Part shown: in pieces, positions 56,801 to 64,000 of the stretch
Numbering within the stretch: the stretch's first letter is position 1
Layout of the letters: every line of letters begins with the position of its first letter
NCBI RefSeq assembly: GCF_002091985.1
Contig: NZ_MKKX01000017.1
Coordinates: 496,001-560,000 of the forward strand
Source: Rhodococcus sp. 1163
GTDB lineage: Bacteria > Actinomycetota > Actinomycetes > Mycobacteriales > Mycobacteriaceae
Direction: 5' to 3'
Length of the DNA stretch: 64,000 nt
Translations under genes and position numbers: made by a program
Notes under the pieces: generated by a model
What the model saw: the letters and a program-made list of their open reading frames with translations, nothing else
Databases searched by the model: none
Told to the model about the DNA's origin: nothing

Positions 56801-59800
56801 CCCGCACTGCGCCGACGCACTCTGCCGCAGCTGTTGGCATCGGCTGTGGTCAACTCGACCGGCGCCGCGGCACTCGAGGACGGCGATATCGTCTGGACCT
56901 ACCCGGAACTCGACGATGCATCCACCCGCATCGCTCGACAACTGATCGCACGCGGCGCAGGGCCTGAGTCTTCGGTCGCAATCATGATGGCACGCAGTGC
57001 AACTGCCGTTCTGATGCTGTGGGCGGTAGCCAAGACCGGGGCCGCGTTCGTCCCGATCGATCCGCGCTATCCGGCAGGCAGAATCGAACATATGCTGACC
57101 GATTCCGGTGCACAACTGGGCATCGGTGAGCCCGGAGTCGGATCCGTGCACTGGGTTCGCCCCAGCGAGCTGGACCCGTCGGTTGGATCGGCGGCCCCGA
57201 TCACCGACGCCGACCGGATTCTCACGCTGCGCCCGGAGCACCGCGCGTACATCATCTACACCTCCGGCTCGACTGGAACACCGAAGGGTGTGGCGGTCAC
57301 GCACAACGGCCTCGCCAACTTCAGCGCCGAGTTGTGCGAACGATTGCGGCTGGACAACGGCAGTCGCACATTCCATTTCGCGTCGGCCAGTTTCGACGCC
57401 TCGATACTGGAAATGCTGCTCCCTCTCGGCACCGGTTGCACTATGGTCATCGCCGGACCCGACATCTACGGCGGCGCCGAACTGACGCGGGCCCTGCGCG
57501 GAGTCACCCACGCCTTCGTGACCCCAGCCGCACTCGCCACGGTGGATCCCGACGCCTTACCCGAGCTGAGCACCGTCGTCGTCGGGGGAGAAGCCAGTGG
57601 GACCGAGCTGGTCCGGACCTGGGCAGGCCGGGTCGCGATGTTCAATGCGTACGGCCCCACCGAGGCCACCATCGCCGCGACCATCGACGGGCCACTGGAC
57701 CCGGAGCTACGGTTCGGAATCGGCGGACCGATACGCGGAGTCAGCGCGTACGTTCTCGATTCTCGACTCCATCCGGTACCCAGCGGGGTGATCGGCGAGC
57801 TCTACGTCGGCGGCGACTCCCTCGCTCGTGGCTACCACGGCAAGGTCGGTACGACAGCGGCCAGCTTCGTGGCCGATCCCTTCTCGCGACGCGGAACCCG
57901 CCTCTATCGCACCGGCGACCGTGTCCGCAGTCTCGGTGGTTCGTTCGAGTTCCTGGGCCGCGCCGACGCACAGGTCAAGGTCCGCGGTTTTCGTATCGAA
58001 CTGGGCGAGATCGATGCAGTCCTCACCCGGCATCCCGACGTCGACAACGCAGTCTCCGATGTAGATTCCGATGCCGTCGTCAGCTATGTCGTTCCAGCAG
58101 TGGGCCGTTCACCGGTTCCGGCCGACCTTCTCGAGCATGCCCGTCGCACTCTGCCGTCGCACATGGTTCCTCGATCGGTGACGATCATCGAATCGATTCC
58201 GGTAACAGCGGCAGGCAAGCTCGATCGGTCGGCGCTGCCCGCACCGGTGAAGGTGGAACGGGAGTTCCTCGCACCGAGAACCGACAGCGAGATACTCGTC
58301 GCCGAGGTATTCGCCACCGTCTTCGATCTGGACCGTGTGGGGGCCGACGAGGACTTCTTCGACCTCGGCGGTAATTCGCTCGTCGCCACGCGCGTGGTCG
58401 GACGCATCAACGAACGTGCCGGAACCTCACTGCCGGTGCGGTCTCTGTTCGATTCCCCCACAGTCGCAGGCATTGCCGTCGCTCTCGATACCGCCGATCG
58501 TTCGCAGCTTCCCGTCCTGACGGCAGGCCCACGACCGCGGCGCATTCCGTTGTCCGCGGCGCAGAGCAGGATGTGGCTACTCAACCGAGCCGATCCCGAC
58601 TCCGCCGCATACAACATCGCGTTGGCCGTCAGGTTGACCGGCACGCTCGATGCGGCGGCGCTCACCCTTGCCGTGCAGGACGTGCTCGGTCGGCACGAGT
58701 CCCTGCGCACGACGTACCCGGGCGGCTACGAACCCGAGCAGGTGATCCTCGAAGCCGATGCCGTCGGGCTGGATCTGACGCCCGTCGACGTCGAAGAACA
58801 TGCCGTGCTCGCCGAGACCGCGAAGGTGCTGGGGCGAGGGTTCGATGTCACGGCTGGGGTCCCGCTGCGCGGATCGCTTCTGCGCACACGAGCCGACGAG
58901 TACGTACTCCTGCTGGTCGTGCATCACATTGCGGCCGACGGGGTCTCGATGATTCCATTGACTCGCGACATCCTCACGGCGTACACGGCACGACTACACG
59001 GTGCTCCTGCGCCCTGGAGTCCCCTGCCCGCGCAGTACGCCGACTACGCCCTGTGGCAGCACAGCGTCCTGGGGTCCACCGAGGATCCGGATTCGGTGGC
59101 CTCCCGCCAACTCGACTATTGGCGAACAACGTTGGACGGTTTGCCGGACCTGCTCGACCTCCCATCCGACCGTCGCCGACCTGCGGTCGCATCGCAGCGC
59201 GGCGACCAGGTCACCTTCGAGCTGGACGATCGCACGTTCGCCGCCGCACGCTCCCTCGCCCATCGTCACGGCGCGTCGACCTTCATGGTCATGAACGCGG
59301 CGTACGCGATACTGCTCGCACGGTTGTCGGGTACCAGCGACATCGCCGTCGGGACGACGGTGTCCGGCCGAGGGGCCGGTATGCTCGACGACGTCGTCGG
59401 CATGTTCGTCGGAACTCTCGTGCTACGCAACGAGGTACGGCCCTCGGCGAGCTTCACCGAGCTGCTCGCCGAGGTCCGAGAGCGCAATCTCGACGCATTC
59501 GCCAACGCCGACATACCGTTCGAGAAAGTCGTCGAGGCGTTGCGGCCCACCAGGTCGACTTCGCACTCGCCGCTGTTCCAAGCGCTTCTCGCATACGAGC
59601 ACGAGCGCCCGAGCACTATCGATCTACCGGGCCTGACCGTTTCGAAGTTCCCTTACGAACCGGGGGTCACGCGTTTCGATCTGGCGCTGACACTTTCCGA
59701 GACCGACCAGGGACTTTCTGGCGCTTTGCGCTACAGCACCGACCTGTTCGACGCCGACACCGTCGCCGGATTCGCCGCGAGGTTCGAGATGATCCTCGGC

Positions 59801-62398
59801 GCCGCTGTTGCCGAGCCTTCGCGTCCCGTCGGCGACATCGACATCCTCGACGCCGCCGAACGCAGTGCGCTGGCACCGGTACACGGCGCCCATGCACCGA
59901 CGCCGTGCACGTTCTCGGAGCTGATCGCGTCGGCGGTATCGCAGAATCCCGACGGCGTGGCCGTGCGCTGGCGCGGTCGTGATTACACCTATGCCGACGC
60001 CGATGCCGCATCGACACAGCTTGCCCGGGTGCTTCTCGGCTACGGTATCGGCCCGGAAACGGTGGTGGCGCTCGGCCTTCCACGTTCGGTGGAATCCGTC
60101 CTCGCGGTGTGGGCGGTCACCAAGACCGGTGCCGCGTACGTTCCCGTCGATCCCGCGTACCCGGCCGACCGCCTCGAGCACATGGTCACCGATTCCGGTG
60201 CCGTCATGGGAATCACCCTTGCCGAGCATGTATCGGCACTGCCGACCGGGATCACCTGGCTCGAACTCGACTCGGAAGAGCAAGTAGCCGAACAGGAAAG
60301 CGCACCGAAGACTTCGATAGGCGCCACCGAATCGAACGGCTATGTCGACCTCGACACGGCTGCTTACATGATCTACACCTCGGGATCCACCGGTATGCCC
60401 AAGGGAGTGGTGGTGAGCCATCGCGGTATCGCCAATCTCGCGGCGTCGCGGCGCGAACTGCACCGAGTGCAGTCCTCCTCGCGCTTCTTGCACAACACTT
60501 CACCGAGCTTCGACATGGCCGTCGGCGAGATGGTGTCGGCGCTGTCCGCCGCTGCCATACTCGTCATCTCACCACCGGAGATCCTCGGCGGCGACGAACT
60601 GACGGACTTCCTGCGAGCGGAGCGCGTCACGCACGCGTTGATGACGCCTTCGGCCTTGTCGACCCTCGATCCCGAGAACCTGACAGACCTCGAAGTCGTC
60701 TGTGTCGGCGGAGAAGCCTGCAGCCCGGAACTGGTGTCTCGGTGGGCACCCGGGCGGCTCATGCTCAACGGCTACGGCCCCACGGAAGCTACGGACATCT
60801 CGACGCTCGGCCCCGTCGAGAACGGGTCACCGATCGACATAGGCGCGCCGATCACCGGGTTCGAAGCCGTTGTTCTCGACACCCGCCTGCACCCCGTACC
60901 GGTCGGCGTCCCCGGTGAGCTCTACGTCGCCGGCCCAGCACTCGCCCGCGGCTATCACGGCCGGCCGGGTCTGAGCAGCGAACGGTTTGTCGCACATCCA
61001 TTCGGGCACGGCCGGATGTATCGAACCGGCGACATCGTTCGGTGGACGGCGGCCGGCACACTCCGCTACAGCGGTCGGCTCGATCACCAGGTGAAAGTTC
61101 GCGGCTTCCGCGTCGAACTCGGTGAAATCGATGCAGCGCTGTCGACGCATCCCGGTGTCGACTTCGCCGTCACGCTCGGCCGTCCGGGCCCATCGGGGGA
61201 TACTGCGCTCGTCTCGTACGTTCTCGTCACCCAGGACGGGCTCGCCGATCACGATGTCCTGCGCAGCCACGTGCGGGCGCTACTGCCCGGCTACATGATT
61301 CCCGCAGCCGTCATGGTTCTGACCACCATCCCGAGGACCCCCACCGGGAAACTCGATGTCGACGCGTTGCCGGAACCGGACTTCTCCGGCCTCCGCAGCG
61401 CATACCGGCCCCCGGCAACCGCCACGGAAGCTACTGTCGTCCGATCGTTCTCGGAGGTTCTGAAAGTGGACGATGTGTCGGTCACCGACAACTTCTTCGA
61501 ACTGGGAGGGACCTCACTGAGCGCGATGCGCATGCTCACCGTTCTACGCGAGTCGACGGGCACCACGCTCTCACTCCAGTCGCTCTTGGCCGACCCGGTT
61601 CCCGAATCTCTTGCATCACTACTGGATTCGGGAGCCGACGTCGGTAGCTCCTTCGACGTGGTGTTCCCGATCCGCGAAGGTGGGCCCAAGGCGGTACTGT
61701 TCTGCATTCACCCGATCATCGGATTGTCCTGGTGTTACGCAGGTTTGGACAAGTACACGGACGGACCCATCTACGGCATTCAGACACCCGGGCTCACCGA
61801 CCTTCCCGGATCACTCGACGATCTGGCTCAGCGGTACATCGAGGAGATCGAACGGATCGCACCCGACGGCCCATACCACCTGCTCGGCTGGTCGCTCGGC
61901 GGCACGATCGCGCACGCGATTGCCGTCGTCCTGCGGGCTTCCGGCAAGGAAGTGCATTCGCTCATCATGTTGGACGCTCACGCCGTTGCACCCGAGGATG
62001 TCTGGGACACCGACATGGCCGCGTCGGATCTGATGCACGCAGTAGGAGTTGCTGTGCCCGGCATCGACGATCAGCGGATATCGCTGGACTCGCTGCCGGA
62101 TCTCGTCTCGGGCTCCGGTGTACTCAGCCGTGACGAGGTCGAACGACTCCTCGGGTCCGCACGCCACAACCACGACATCTCCACCCGACACCATCCCGGC
62201 GTGTACGACGGCGAAGTACTGTACGTCGCTGCCGGCCACGAAGAACGGCAAGGACTCGCAACATGGCACCCCTACATTCGAGGCGAAATCACCACAGTGT
62301 CCATACCGAACACCCACTGGCAGATGACATCGGAGGCTGCACTGAAATCCATCGGATCGCTGATCGATCACTACATCCGACGCGGGGTGCAGCGATGA
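47807..62398 (+). CDS. Tetramodular non-ribosomal peptide synthetase with terminal thioesterase
   Basis: The 4863-residue enzyme starts at a GTG. Approximate domains are: C1 15-465 (HHIALDG), A1 474-970, T1 975-1050 (LGGDSI), E 1065-1500 (HHLVIDG, then ESHGRDEE and FNYLGR), C2 1525-1945 (HHILFDG), A2 1967-2459, T2 2465-2540, C3 2560-3000, A3 3005-3478, T3 3485-3555, C4 3578-4020, A4 4034-4522, T4 4530-4600, and TE 4615-4863 (GWSLGG, Ser4696). A2 gives the pocket code DVWHFSLVD, that of serine-activating EntF. Tentative codes for A1 (DAFIVGSIV), A3 (DALFVGAIA) and A4 (DMGLCGGDI) assign no substrate. C1 resembles the EntF condensation domain, so the first residue is probably capped by an acyl or aryl group. 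Predicted backbone: acyl-D-X-Ser-X-X. No MbtH-like gene is present nearby. Confidence 0.95.
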   Translation: MDSVESLEVRSDESDRASAADAAPFPLTAAQKGLWFAQHLMPEVPITIANYLDIRGTVDIEMMLYAVRRTVRELGAGSLRLVEIDGEPQQYVDAAQSEDTVRLDFSDSADPEQSALDWMQAAYCEPIDLVGGPLTRLAIIRISPDRIFWYSHSHHIALDGFGAVQLINRAAEIYSAVVEGQDPSPSKAGALVDIYGAEAAYRASPRFGKDRQYWMDKTRDMPAPASPAGMAAPPSSRSRICGEPLPEMLEVALARTADRLDSAFAPIAVAAVAAFLSALTGAEDIVLSLPVAGRTTALLRRSGGMVSNVLPIRVRIGSDTTVAGLVADVQLELTGALRHQRYRAEDIRRDADMPREQRGFFGPAINIMAYDEKVQLGSVTGLFNVLSTGPVEDLSVNLYPAIGGGRSRIDFEANPNVYSEQAFRDLHNRFLGLLAQFLGSEPSAPVIGFDILDVEEVRALVPARGPAAAAPASMPDILAAGTARNRDGIALIAGAQTLTYRELDLSSNALARALIARGAGPDTVVAVSFPRSIDSVLAFWAVAKSGASFVPIDPTYPRERIAHMVGESGVLIGLSARSLAASLPDSVHWLTLDDKTLTEELAERSSAPITDADRRCALDLDHAAYTIYTSGSTGTPKGVLVTHRGLSAFTTAERPELGLTPASRVLRFSSSSFDASIFEMIAAFSAGATMVIAPPEVYGGRDLTQLMTEHAVTHIITAPALLSTVAVEEVASLESVVVGGDVCPPDLVERLAGVADLRNSYGPTESTIVITMTEPQHDPHSITIGRPLQGASAVVLDRWLRPVPSGASGELYVGGPGLARGYHRRFDLTAERFVADPFGSGTRLYRTGDVVRWRGDDVAGAELEFVGRSDFQVQLHGLRIELGEVDAVLAWHASTDFVVSTIFRHGGQSQLVSYVKIKPDHTFDRESLLALASDFLPTQMIPVHLIELEAVPLTATGKVDRSALPDPIDTGTTTAFRAASGPVELAIAESMASVLGLDSIGVDDSFFALGGDSIVAIQLVSRAKESGVIFTPRDVFERRTVAALAEVAANTADRIQLAELDGGGVGPMPLLPIARSVCARAAEPADLDSFYQALVLTSPPDLDPTRLRRTVAAILDQHDMLRARWVGENLVVGAPGTVSPESVISHETVGAETQLASAIEDSARRASRRLRPRDGVMLQLVSVVGDGWARLVIVAHHLVIDGVSWRILVPDLASAWSQSDDAITLAPTGTSMRRWTHGLAELDFTQEREKWMSILDGDDIPIGSRPLDPKRDTGTSTRTVQLDIDADVTAAVLGPLTTAYRMGPEDALLTALALAFHRWRGTSQLVSIESHGRDEELLPGADLTRTVGWFTTVHPVRLWVHDATDPAAAVKAVKEQLRSIPARGTGYGSLRAAGALDGLPAPQISFNYLGRVADTPDALIGVGWIPDMTAEVHGGSGEDLTTDVVLDINVVLAGKRLSTRIGYPDGVLTEAEVREFATLWAVALGELSAHANDPSAGGLTPADVALVQVDQHRIELWEDSFGRIDDVWPLAPLQRGLMFHADLTRDSVDVYAAQIMFELDGDIDGPRLRRAAQRLLDRHDNLRAAFVHDARGLPVQVILADVDVPWREETVTDPERIIAEERLRRFDMAAAPLVRFALLRSAGRTQLVVTNHHILFDGWSMPIFIKDLLVLYGTDAPIPTPARAYRDYLEWLSRRDHDAARERWVTALEGLDEPTLLAPATSSADGTSVLPREVSVRVHRDALAALAKDASVTVNTVVQVAWSIVLSSLLTRSDVVFGATVSGRPAEVPGATDTLGLFINTLPVRVRSSASDSVRTVMTRLQNEQVELLDVHHVGLADIQGAAGPGAMFDTLTVFESYPIDRSALRSDTDIDGMRVLDIAVEDATHYPLTLVTVLEPDLTMTLRFSSDAFSPGQVTTMTERLQRVLTAMTNRPDGALIDIDVLGELEREALTLDWNATDREIEPPTLTDLLSAASSTYASETCVVFEEHSLTYGSFAARVHCLARFLLSRGVGPESVVAVALPRSIDQLVAIHAVVHAGAAYLPLDPTLPGTRIAYMVDTCSPASILGSHIEATAPVIDPRTLDLSRFGTGPIAPWERKSGPRGGNTAYVIFTSGSTGMPKGVAVSHASIVNRLLWMQDTYPLDESDVVLHKTPTTFDVSVWELFWPHLTGARTVIAEPEGHRDPKYLSGLVQEQGITTAHFVPSMLDLFLEYGDTAACTSLRHVFASGEALQRSTVRRFHAALDTSLHNLYGPTEAAVDVTFHDTEPGGDSLVPIGVPVWNTQLRVLDPVLRLVPIGAVGELYLAGAQLARGYLGRAALTSERFVPDPFGSGTRLYRTGDLVRWTLDGELEYLGRNDFQVKLRGQRLELGDIEASILRTPGVASTVVTVHGSGADHVSHSAGSTPNETLVAYVSGTASIEEIRSRAEAELPAYMVPTVYVPLTRMPLGRNGKLDRSALPEPVGDSAEVIAPADDTEAAVAAIFADVLGRSDVGVTIGWFELGGNSLTATQVVARVNSELGSNIGVRALFDHPTVRALSAQLAHGQSGPALRAAVRPESIPLAPNQHRMWLLNRFDPASGAYNIAGAIRLTGDLDTDALRQAVFDVVERHEALRTVYPDSPDGPRQVVLESAALEVPTTDTTERDLAGALAIMAARGFDVTAQPPIRAAVLRLGPTEHVLMVITHHIAADGWSMRPLARDVMAAYTSRTHGTAPTWTPLAIQYADYALWKIEVLGSESDPDSTISQQLAFWKNELRGVPERLPLPTDRPHPAAASHRGATAEFTVTDDTRRSVTALAQRTGTTPFMVLHAALTVLLARVSGERDITVGTPVAGRGEEALDEMVGMFVGTLTLRTEIDLASSFTELLHRVRDRDLAAYSNADVPFDRLVEVLAPTRSTAHHPLFQVMLSVDDSAPTVELPGLVVAPVTGVAAVAKFDLQLEIDPVDFHGTFTYATDLFDASTIASFARHFVNILATATADPDAVVGDIDLADPTVLQGSPALRRRTLPQLLASAVVNSTGAAALEDGDIVWTYPELDDASTRIARQLIARGAGPESSVAIMMARSATAVLMLWAVAKTGAAFVPIDPRYPAGRIEHMLTDSGAQLGIGEPGVGSVHWVRPSELDPSVGSAAPITDADRILTLRPEHRAYIIYTSGSTGTPKGVAVTHNGLANFSAELCERLRLDNGSRTFHFASASFDASILEMLLPLGTGCTMVIAGPDIYGGAELTRALRGVTHAFVTPAALATVDPDALPELSTVVVGGEASGTELVRTWAGRVAMFNAYGPTEATIAATIDGPLDPELRFGIGGPIRGVSAYVLDSRLHPVPSGVIGELYVGGDSLARGYHGKVGTTAASFVADPFSRRGTRLYRTGDRVRSLGGSFEFLGRADAQVKVRGFRIELGEIDAVLTRHPDVDNAVSDVDSDAVVSYVVPAVGRSPVPADLLEHARRTLPSHMVPRSVTIIESIPVTAAGKLDRSALPAPVKVEREFLAPRTDSEILVAEVFATVFDLDRVGADEDFFDLGGNSLVATRVVGRINERAGTSLPVRSLFDSPTVAGIAVALDTADRSQLPVLTAGPRPRRIPLSAAQSRMWLLNRADPDSAAYNIALAVRLTGTLDAAALTLAVQDVLGRHESLRTTYPGGYEPEQVILEADAVGLDLTPVDVEEHAVLAETAKVLGRGFDVTAGVPLRGSLLRTRADEYVLLLVVHHIAADGVSMIPLTRDILTAYTARLHGAPAPWSPLPAQYADYALWQHSVLGSTEDPDSVASRQLDYWRTTLDGLPDLLDLPSDRRRPAVASQRGDQVTFELDDRTFAAARSLAHRHGASTFMVMNAAYAILLARLSGTSDIAVGTTVSGRGAGMLDDVVGMFVGTLVLRNEVRPSASFTELLAEVRERNLDAFANADIPFEKVVEALRPTRSTSHSPLFQALLAYEHERPSTIDLPGLTVSKFPYEPGVTRFDLALTLSETDQGLSGALRYSTDLFDADTVAGFAARFEMILGAAVAEPSRPVGDIDILDAAERSALAPVHGAHAPTPCTFSELIASAVSQNPDGVAVRWRGRDYTYADADAASTQLARVLLGYGIGPETVVALGLPRSVESVLAVWAVTKTGAAYVPVDPAYPADRLEHMVTDSGAVMGITLAEHVSALPTGITWLELDSEEQVAEQESAPKTSIGATESNGYVDLDTAAYMIYTSGSTGMPKGVVVSHRGIANLAASRRELHRVQSSSRFLHNTSPSFDMAVGEMVSALSAAAILVISPPEILGGDELTDFLRAERVTHALMTPSALSTLDPENLTDLEVVCVGGEACSPELVSRWAPGRLMLNGYGPTEATDISTLGPVENGSPIDIGAPITGFEAVVLDTRLHPVPVGVPGELYVAGPALARGYHGRPGLSSERFVAHPFGHGRMYRTGDIVRWTAAGTLRYSGRLDHQVKVRGFRVELGEIDAALSTHPGVDFAVTLGRPGPSGDTALVSYVLVTQDGLADHDVLRSHVRALLPGYMIPAAVMVLTTIPRTPTGKLDVDALPEPDFSGLRSAYRPPATATEATVVRSFSEVLKVDDVSVTDNFFELGGTSLSAMRMLTVLRESTGTTLSLQSLLADPVPESLASLLDSGADVGSSFDVVFPIREGGPKAVLFCIHPIIGLSWCYAGLDKYTDGPIYGIQTPGLTDLPGSLDDLAQRYIEEIERIAPDGPYHLLGWSLGGTIAHAIAVVLRASGKEVHSLIMLDAHAVAPEDVWDTDMAASDLMHAVGVAVPGIDDQRISLDSLPDLVSGSGVLSRDEVERLLGSARHNHDISTRHHPGVYDGEVLYVAAGHEERQGLATWHPYIRGEITTVSIPNTHWQMTSEAALKSIGSLIDHYIRRGVQR

Positions 62399-63390
62399 AA
62401 ACTGTGCGACGGCTGATCCTGGCGATCACTGCGGTACTTCTCCTCGCTCCGACGACCGTGGCAGTCGCCGAACCCGCCACTGCGGCAATGGGAACGCTCG
62501 ACCGAATCGAGCAGGTGGACGACACCCGCTGGAACGTCCACGTCTACTCACCTTCCATGGACCGCGTCATCCAACTCCAAGTGCTCCGGCCCGTGGACAC
62601 GTCGGTACCGCGTCCGACGCTGTACATGCTCAACGGCGCAGGCGGCGGCGAAGACGGCGCGAACTGGCTGAAGCAGACCGATATGGCCGCCTTCTTCGCC
62701 GACAAGAACGTCAACGTCGTCATTCCCGTCGGCGGATACCTGAGCTACTACACCGACTGGGAACGCGACGACCCCGCACTCGGACGCAACAAGTGGCAGA
62801 CCTTCCTCACCCAGGAACTACCGCCCGTCCTCGACGAAGCACTGAACGCCAACGGCATCAACGCCATCGGCGGATTGTCGATGTCCGCCGGTTCGGTCCT
62901 CGATCTGGCGATCCAAGCACCGGGCCTCTACCGCGGAGTGGCGTCGTACAGCGGTTGTGCGCAAACTTCGGACCCCCTGGGACGCAACTTCATTCGCCTG
63001 GTGGTGGAAGCTCGCGGTAAGGGCGATGTCGACAACATGTGGGGACCGGACAGTGATCCACGCTGGGTCGAGCACGACCCCTACGTCAATGCCGAGAAGC
63101 TACGTGGATTGGAACTGTTCGTCTCCAATTCCACCGGACTGCCCGGACGATACGACATGCCAGGCGTCGTCCGGCCCGTCGGCGCGCCTCCACTGCCCGA
63201 CCAGGTCGTCATCGGCGGTCTCATCGAAGCAGTCACCAACGGATGTTCCGAGCGGCTCGAGCAACGACTCGACGAACTGGGTATCCCTGCACAGTTCGAT
63301 CTCGGTTCCCCCGGGACCCATTCGTGGATGTACTGGCAGGACGCGTTGCGTGCCTCGTGGCCGACGTTGGAGCGTGCGCTGACGGGTTAG
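62395..63390 (+). CDS. Secreted antigen-85-type esterase/mycolyltransferase
   Basis: The 331-residue product starts at the ATG at 62395, overlapping the NRPS stop in an ATGA. A cleavable signal peptide ends near TVAVAEPATAA. The mature protein follows antigen 85: LYMLNGAGGGEDGANWLKQT, VVIPVGGYLSYYTDWERDDP, KWQTFLTQELPPVLDEALNA, nucleophile elbow GLSMSAGS and the final histidine in GTHSWMYW. Family members transfer mycolic acids to trehalose or arabinogalactan at the cell surface. Translational coupling to an NRPS suggests it modifies, releases or anchors the peptide product outside the cell, or has been recruited as a hydrolase (inference). Confidence 0.9.
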   Translation: MKTVRRLILAITAVLLLAPTTVAVAEPATAAMGTLDRIEQVDDTRWNVHVYSPSMDRVIQLQVLRPVDTSVPRPTLYMLNGAGGGEDGANWLKQTDMAAFFADKNVNVVIPVGGYLSYYTDWERDDPALGRNKWQTFLTQELPPVLDEALNANGINAIGGLSMSAGSVLDLAIQAPGLYRGVASYSGCAQTSDPLGRNFIRLVVEARGKGDVDNMWGPDSDPRWVEHDPYVNAEKLRGLELFVSNSTGLPGRYDMPGVVRPVGAPPLPDQVVIGGLIEAVTNGCSERLEQRLDELGIPAQFDLGSPGTHSWMYWQDALRASWPTLERALTG

Positions 63391-63404
63391 AGGAGATAGC
63401 CGGG

Positions 63405-64000
63405 TCAGCGGAGGTAGGCGCTCGGCGGTACCCCGATCAGCTCGGTGAACTCACGAGTGAAATGCGCCTGGTCGAACCAGCCGTACCGAGCCGCCAAATC
63501 GGCCAACGAACCGGTGAACCCGCCGTCCAGGTCACTGACGGCGTCATGGATGCGGTACCGCCCGAGGACCCACTTCGGGGTCACCCCGACGTAGCGTTCG
63601 AACAATCGCTGCAGACGTCGGGCACCGATACCGCACCGTTGCTCAATGTCGCCCACACGCACCAGTGATCGGTCGTGGAGCATCACCGAAACGATGTCCA
63701 GAACTTCCAGGTAGTCGGAGTCGGCCGGCCGTTCGTAGGGCGCCAGAACTGTATCGACGACGGTTCGGCAGTGGTCCAGATCGTGGCGCGGTCCCAGCTC
63801 GGCGAGTGCGGTGACCGTCTCCTGCCGAAACGCGGTCGGTGAGGCGACCGGCACGTCGCGCAGTGTTCGAGCGTGGGTGTCGGTCAGGCTCGCGTATCCA
63901 CCGGGCCGAAACTTGATGCCGAAGACCCAACCCCGTTCCGCGAGTGTGACATCGAAGCGCTTGGTGAGTACTCCAGTCACGACCACGGGATCGGTGACAC
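63405..64000 (-). CDS. AraC-family transcriptional regulator, partial
   Basis: The frame is open to the right edge of the window, so the N-terminus is missing; at least 198 residues are present. The N-terminal part VVVTGVLTKRFDVTLAERGW and GIKFRPGGYASL resembles the DUF6597-type sensor of actinobacterial AraC proteins. The C-terminal double helix-turn-helix includes RVGDIEQRCGIGARRLQRLF and the second helix pair LADLAARYGWFDQAHFTREF, ending TELIGVPPSAYLR. It is convergent with the mycolyltransferase gene, 14 bases apart, and its targets are unknown. Confidence 0.88.
   Translation of the reverse strand, partial: VTDPVVVTGVLTKRFDVTLAERGWVFGIKFRPGGYASLTDTHARTLRDVPVASPTAFRQETVTALAELGPRHDLDHCRTVVDTVLAPYERPADSDYLEVLDIVSVMLHDRSLVRVGDIEQRCGIGARRLQRLFERYVGVTPKWVLGRYRIHDAVSDLDGGFTGSLADLAARYGWFDQAHFTREFTELIGVPPSAYLR

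Noticed and set aside
54680-57511. A 943-codon open frame antisense to the NRPS
   Set aside because: Composition is that of a shadow frame in high-G+C DNA, with no domain or ribosome site; it mirrors NRPS codons.
62263-62394. Upstream start for the mycolyltransferase inside the NRPS gene
   Set aside because: The ATG at 62395 begins a proper signal peptide and overlaps the NRPS stop; the extension would place basic residues before it without support.

Overview
The window looks like chromosome from a mycolic-acid-containing actinobacterium, most likely Rhodococcus or a close relative. The reasons are high G+C with many GTG/TTG starts, an antigen-85-type mycolyltransferase, an F420-type oxidoreductase, an EspG-type ESX chaperone, an LpqY/SugAB-like transporter, and a gene set matching the Mycobacterium ino1-padR-DUF5318-ponA1-DUF2029-rpsF-ssb-rpsR-rplI-dnaB neighbourhood. 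No rRNA, tRNA, CRISPR array or insertion sequence was recognised.

Layout. 1-3.3 kb: a DUF808 membrane protein (cut by the window edge), a flavin split-barrel protein, a CBS-domain protein, a patatin-like phospholipase and a frameshifted SulP permease remnant. 3.6-10.6 kb: a tightly overlapping minus-strand operon of a branched-chain-type ABC importer (lipoprotein, two permeases, two ATPases) plus an acyl-CoA-synthetase-like ligase, with a TetR regulator upstream and two candidate operators at the promoter. 10.7-15.6 kb: dnaB, rplI, rpsR, ssb and rpsF. DnaB carries a 335-residue intein with a class 3 (Trp-Cys-Thr) signature and a LAGLIDADG endonuclease.

15.7-30.2 kb: a block lying between rpsF and the DUF2029/ponA1 pair, which are close neighbours in mycobacteria. 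It holds a second DUF2029 glycosyltransferase, three related LuxR-type regulators, and a Ter stress cluster. On the minus strand are a DUF475 (TerC-like) protein and TerD. On the plus strand is one long apparent operon: an alanine-rich helical protein, HpcH/HpaI aldolase, PRTase-StiP fusion, HAD phosphatase, a 36-codon candidate gene, a PPE/WXG-like ESX substrate, its EspG-like chaperone and a double-TerD protein. The type VII secretion pair inside a Ter biosynthetic operon is the most unusual feature of the window.

30.2-37 kb: DUF2029, ponA1, DUF5318, padR and ino1. 37-40.5 kb: a sugar ABC importer without its ATPase. 40.7-47.5 kb: a DUF2786 protein, a small metallohydrolase, an LLM oxidoreductase, an amino-acid ABC importer and a PhoX phosphatase. 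47.8-63.4 kb: a single 4863-residue tetramodular NRPS, C-A-T-E / C-A(Ser)-T / C-A-T / C-A-T-TE, whose stop overlaps the start of a secreted antigen-85-like esterase. An AraC-type regulator runs off the right edge.
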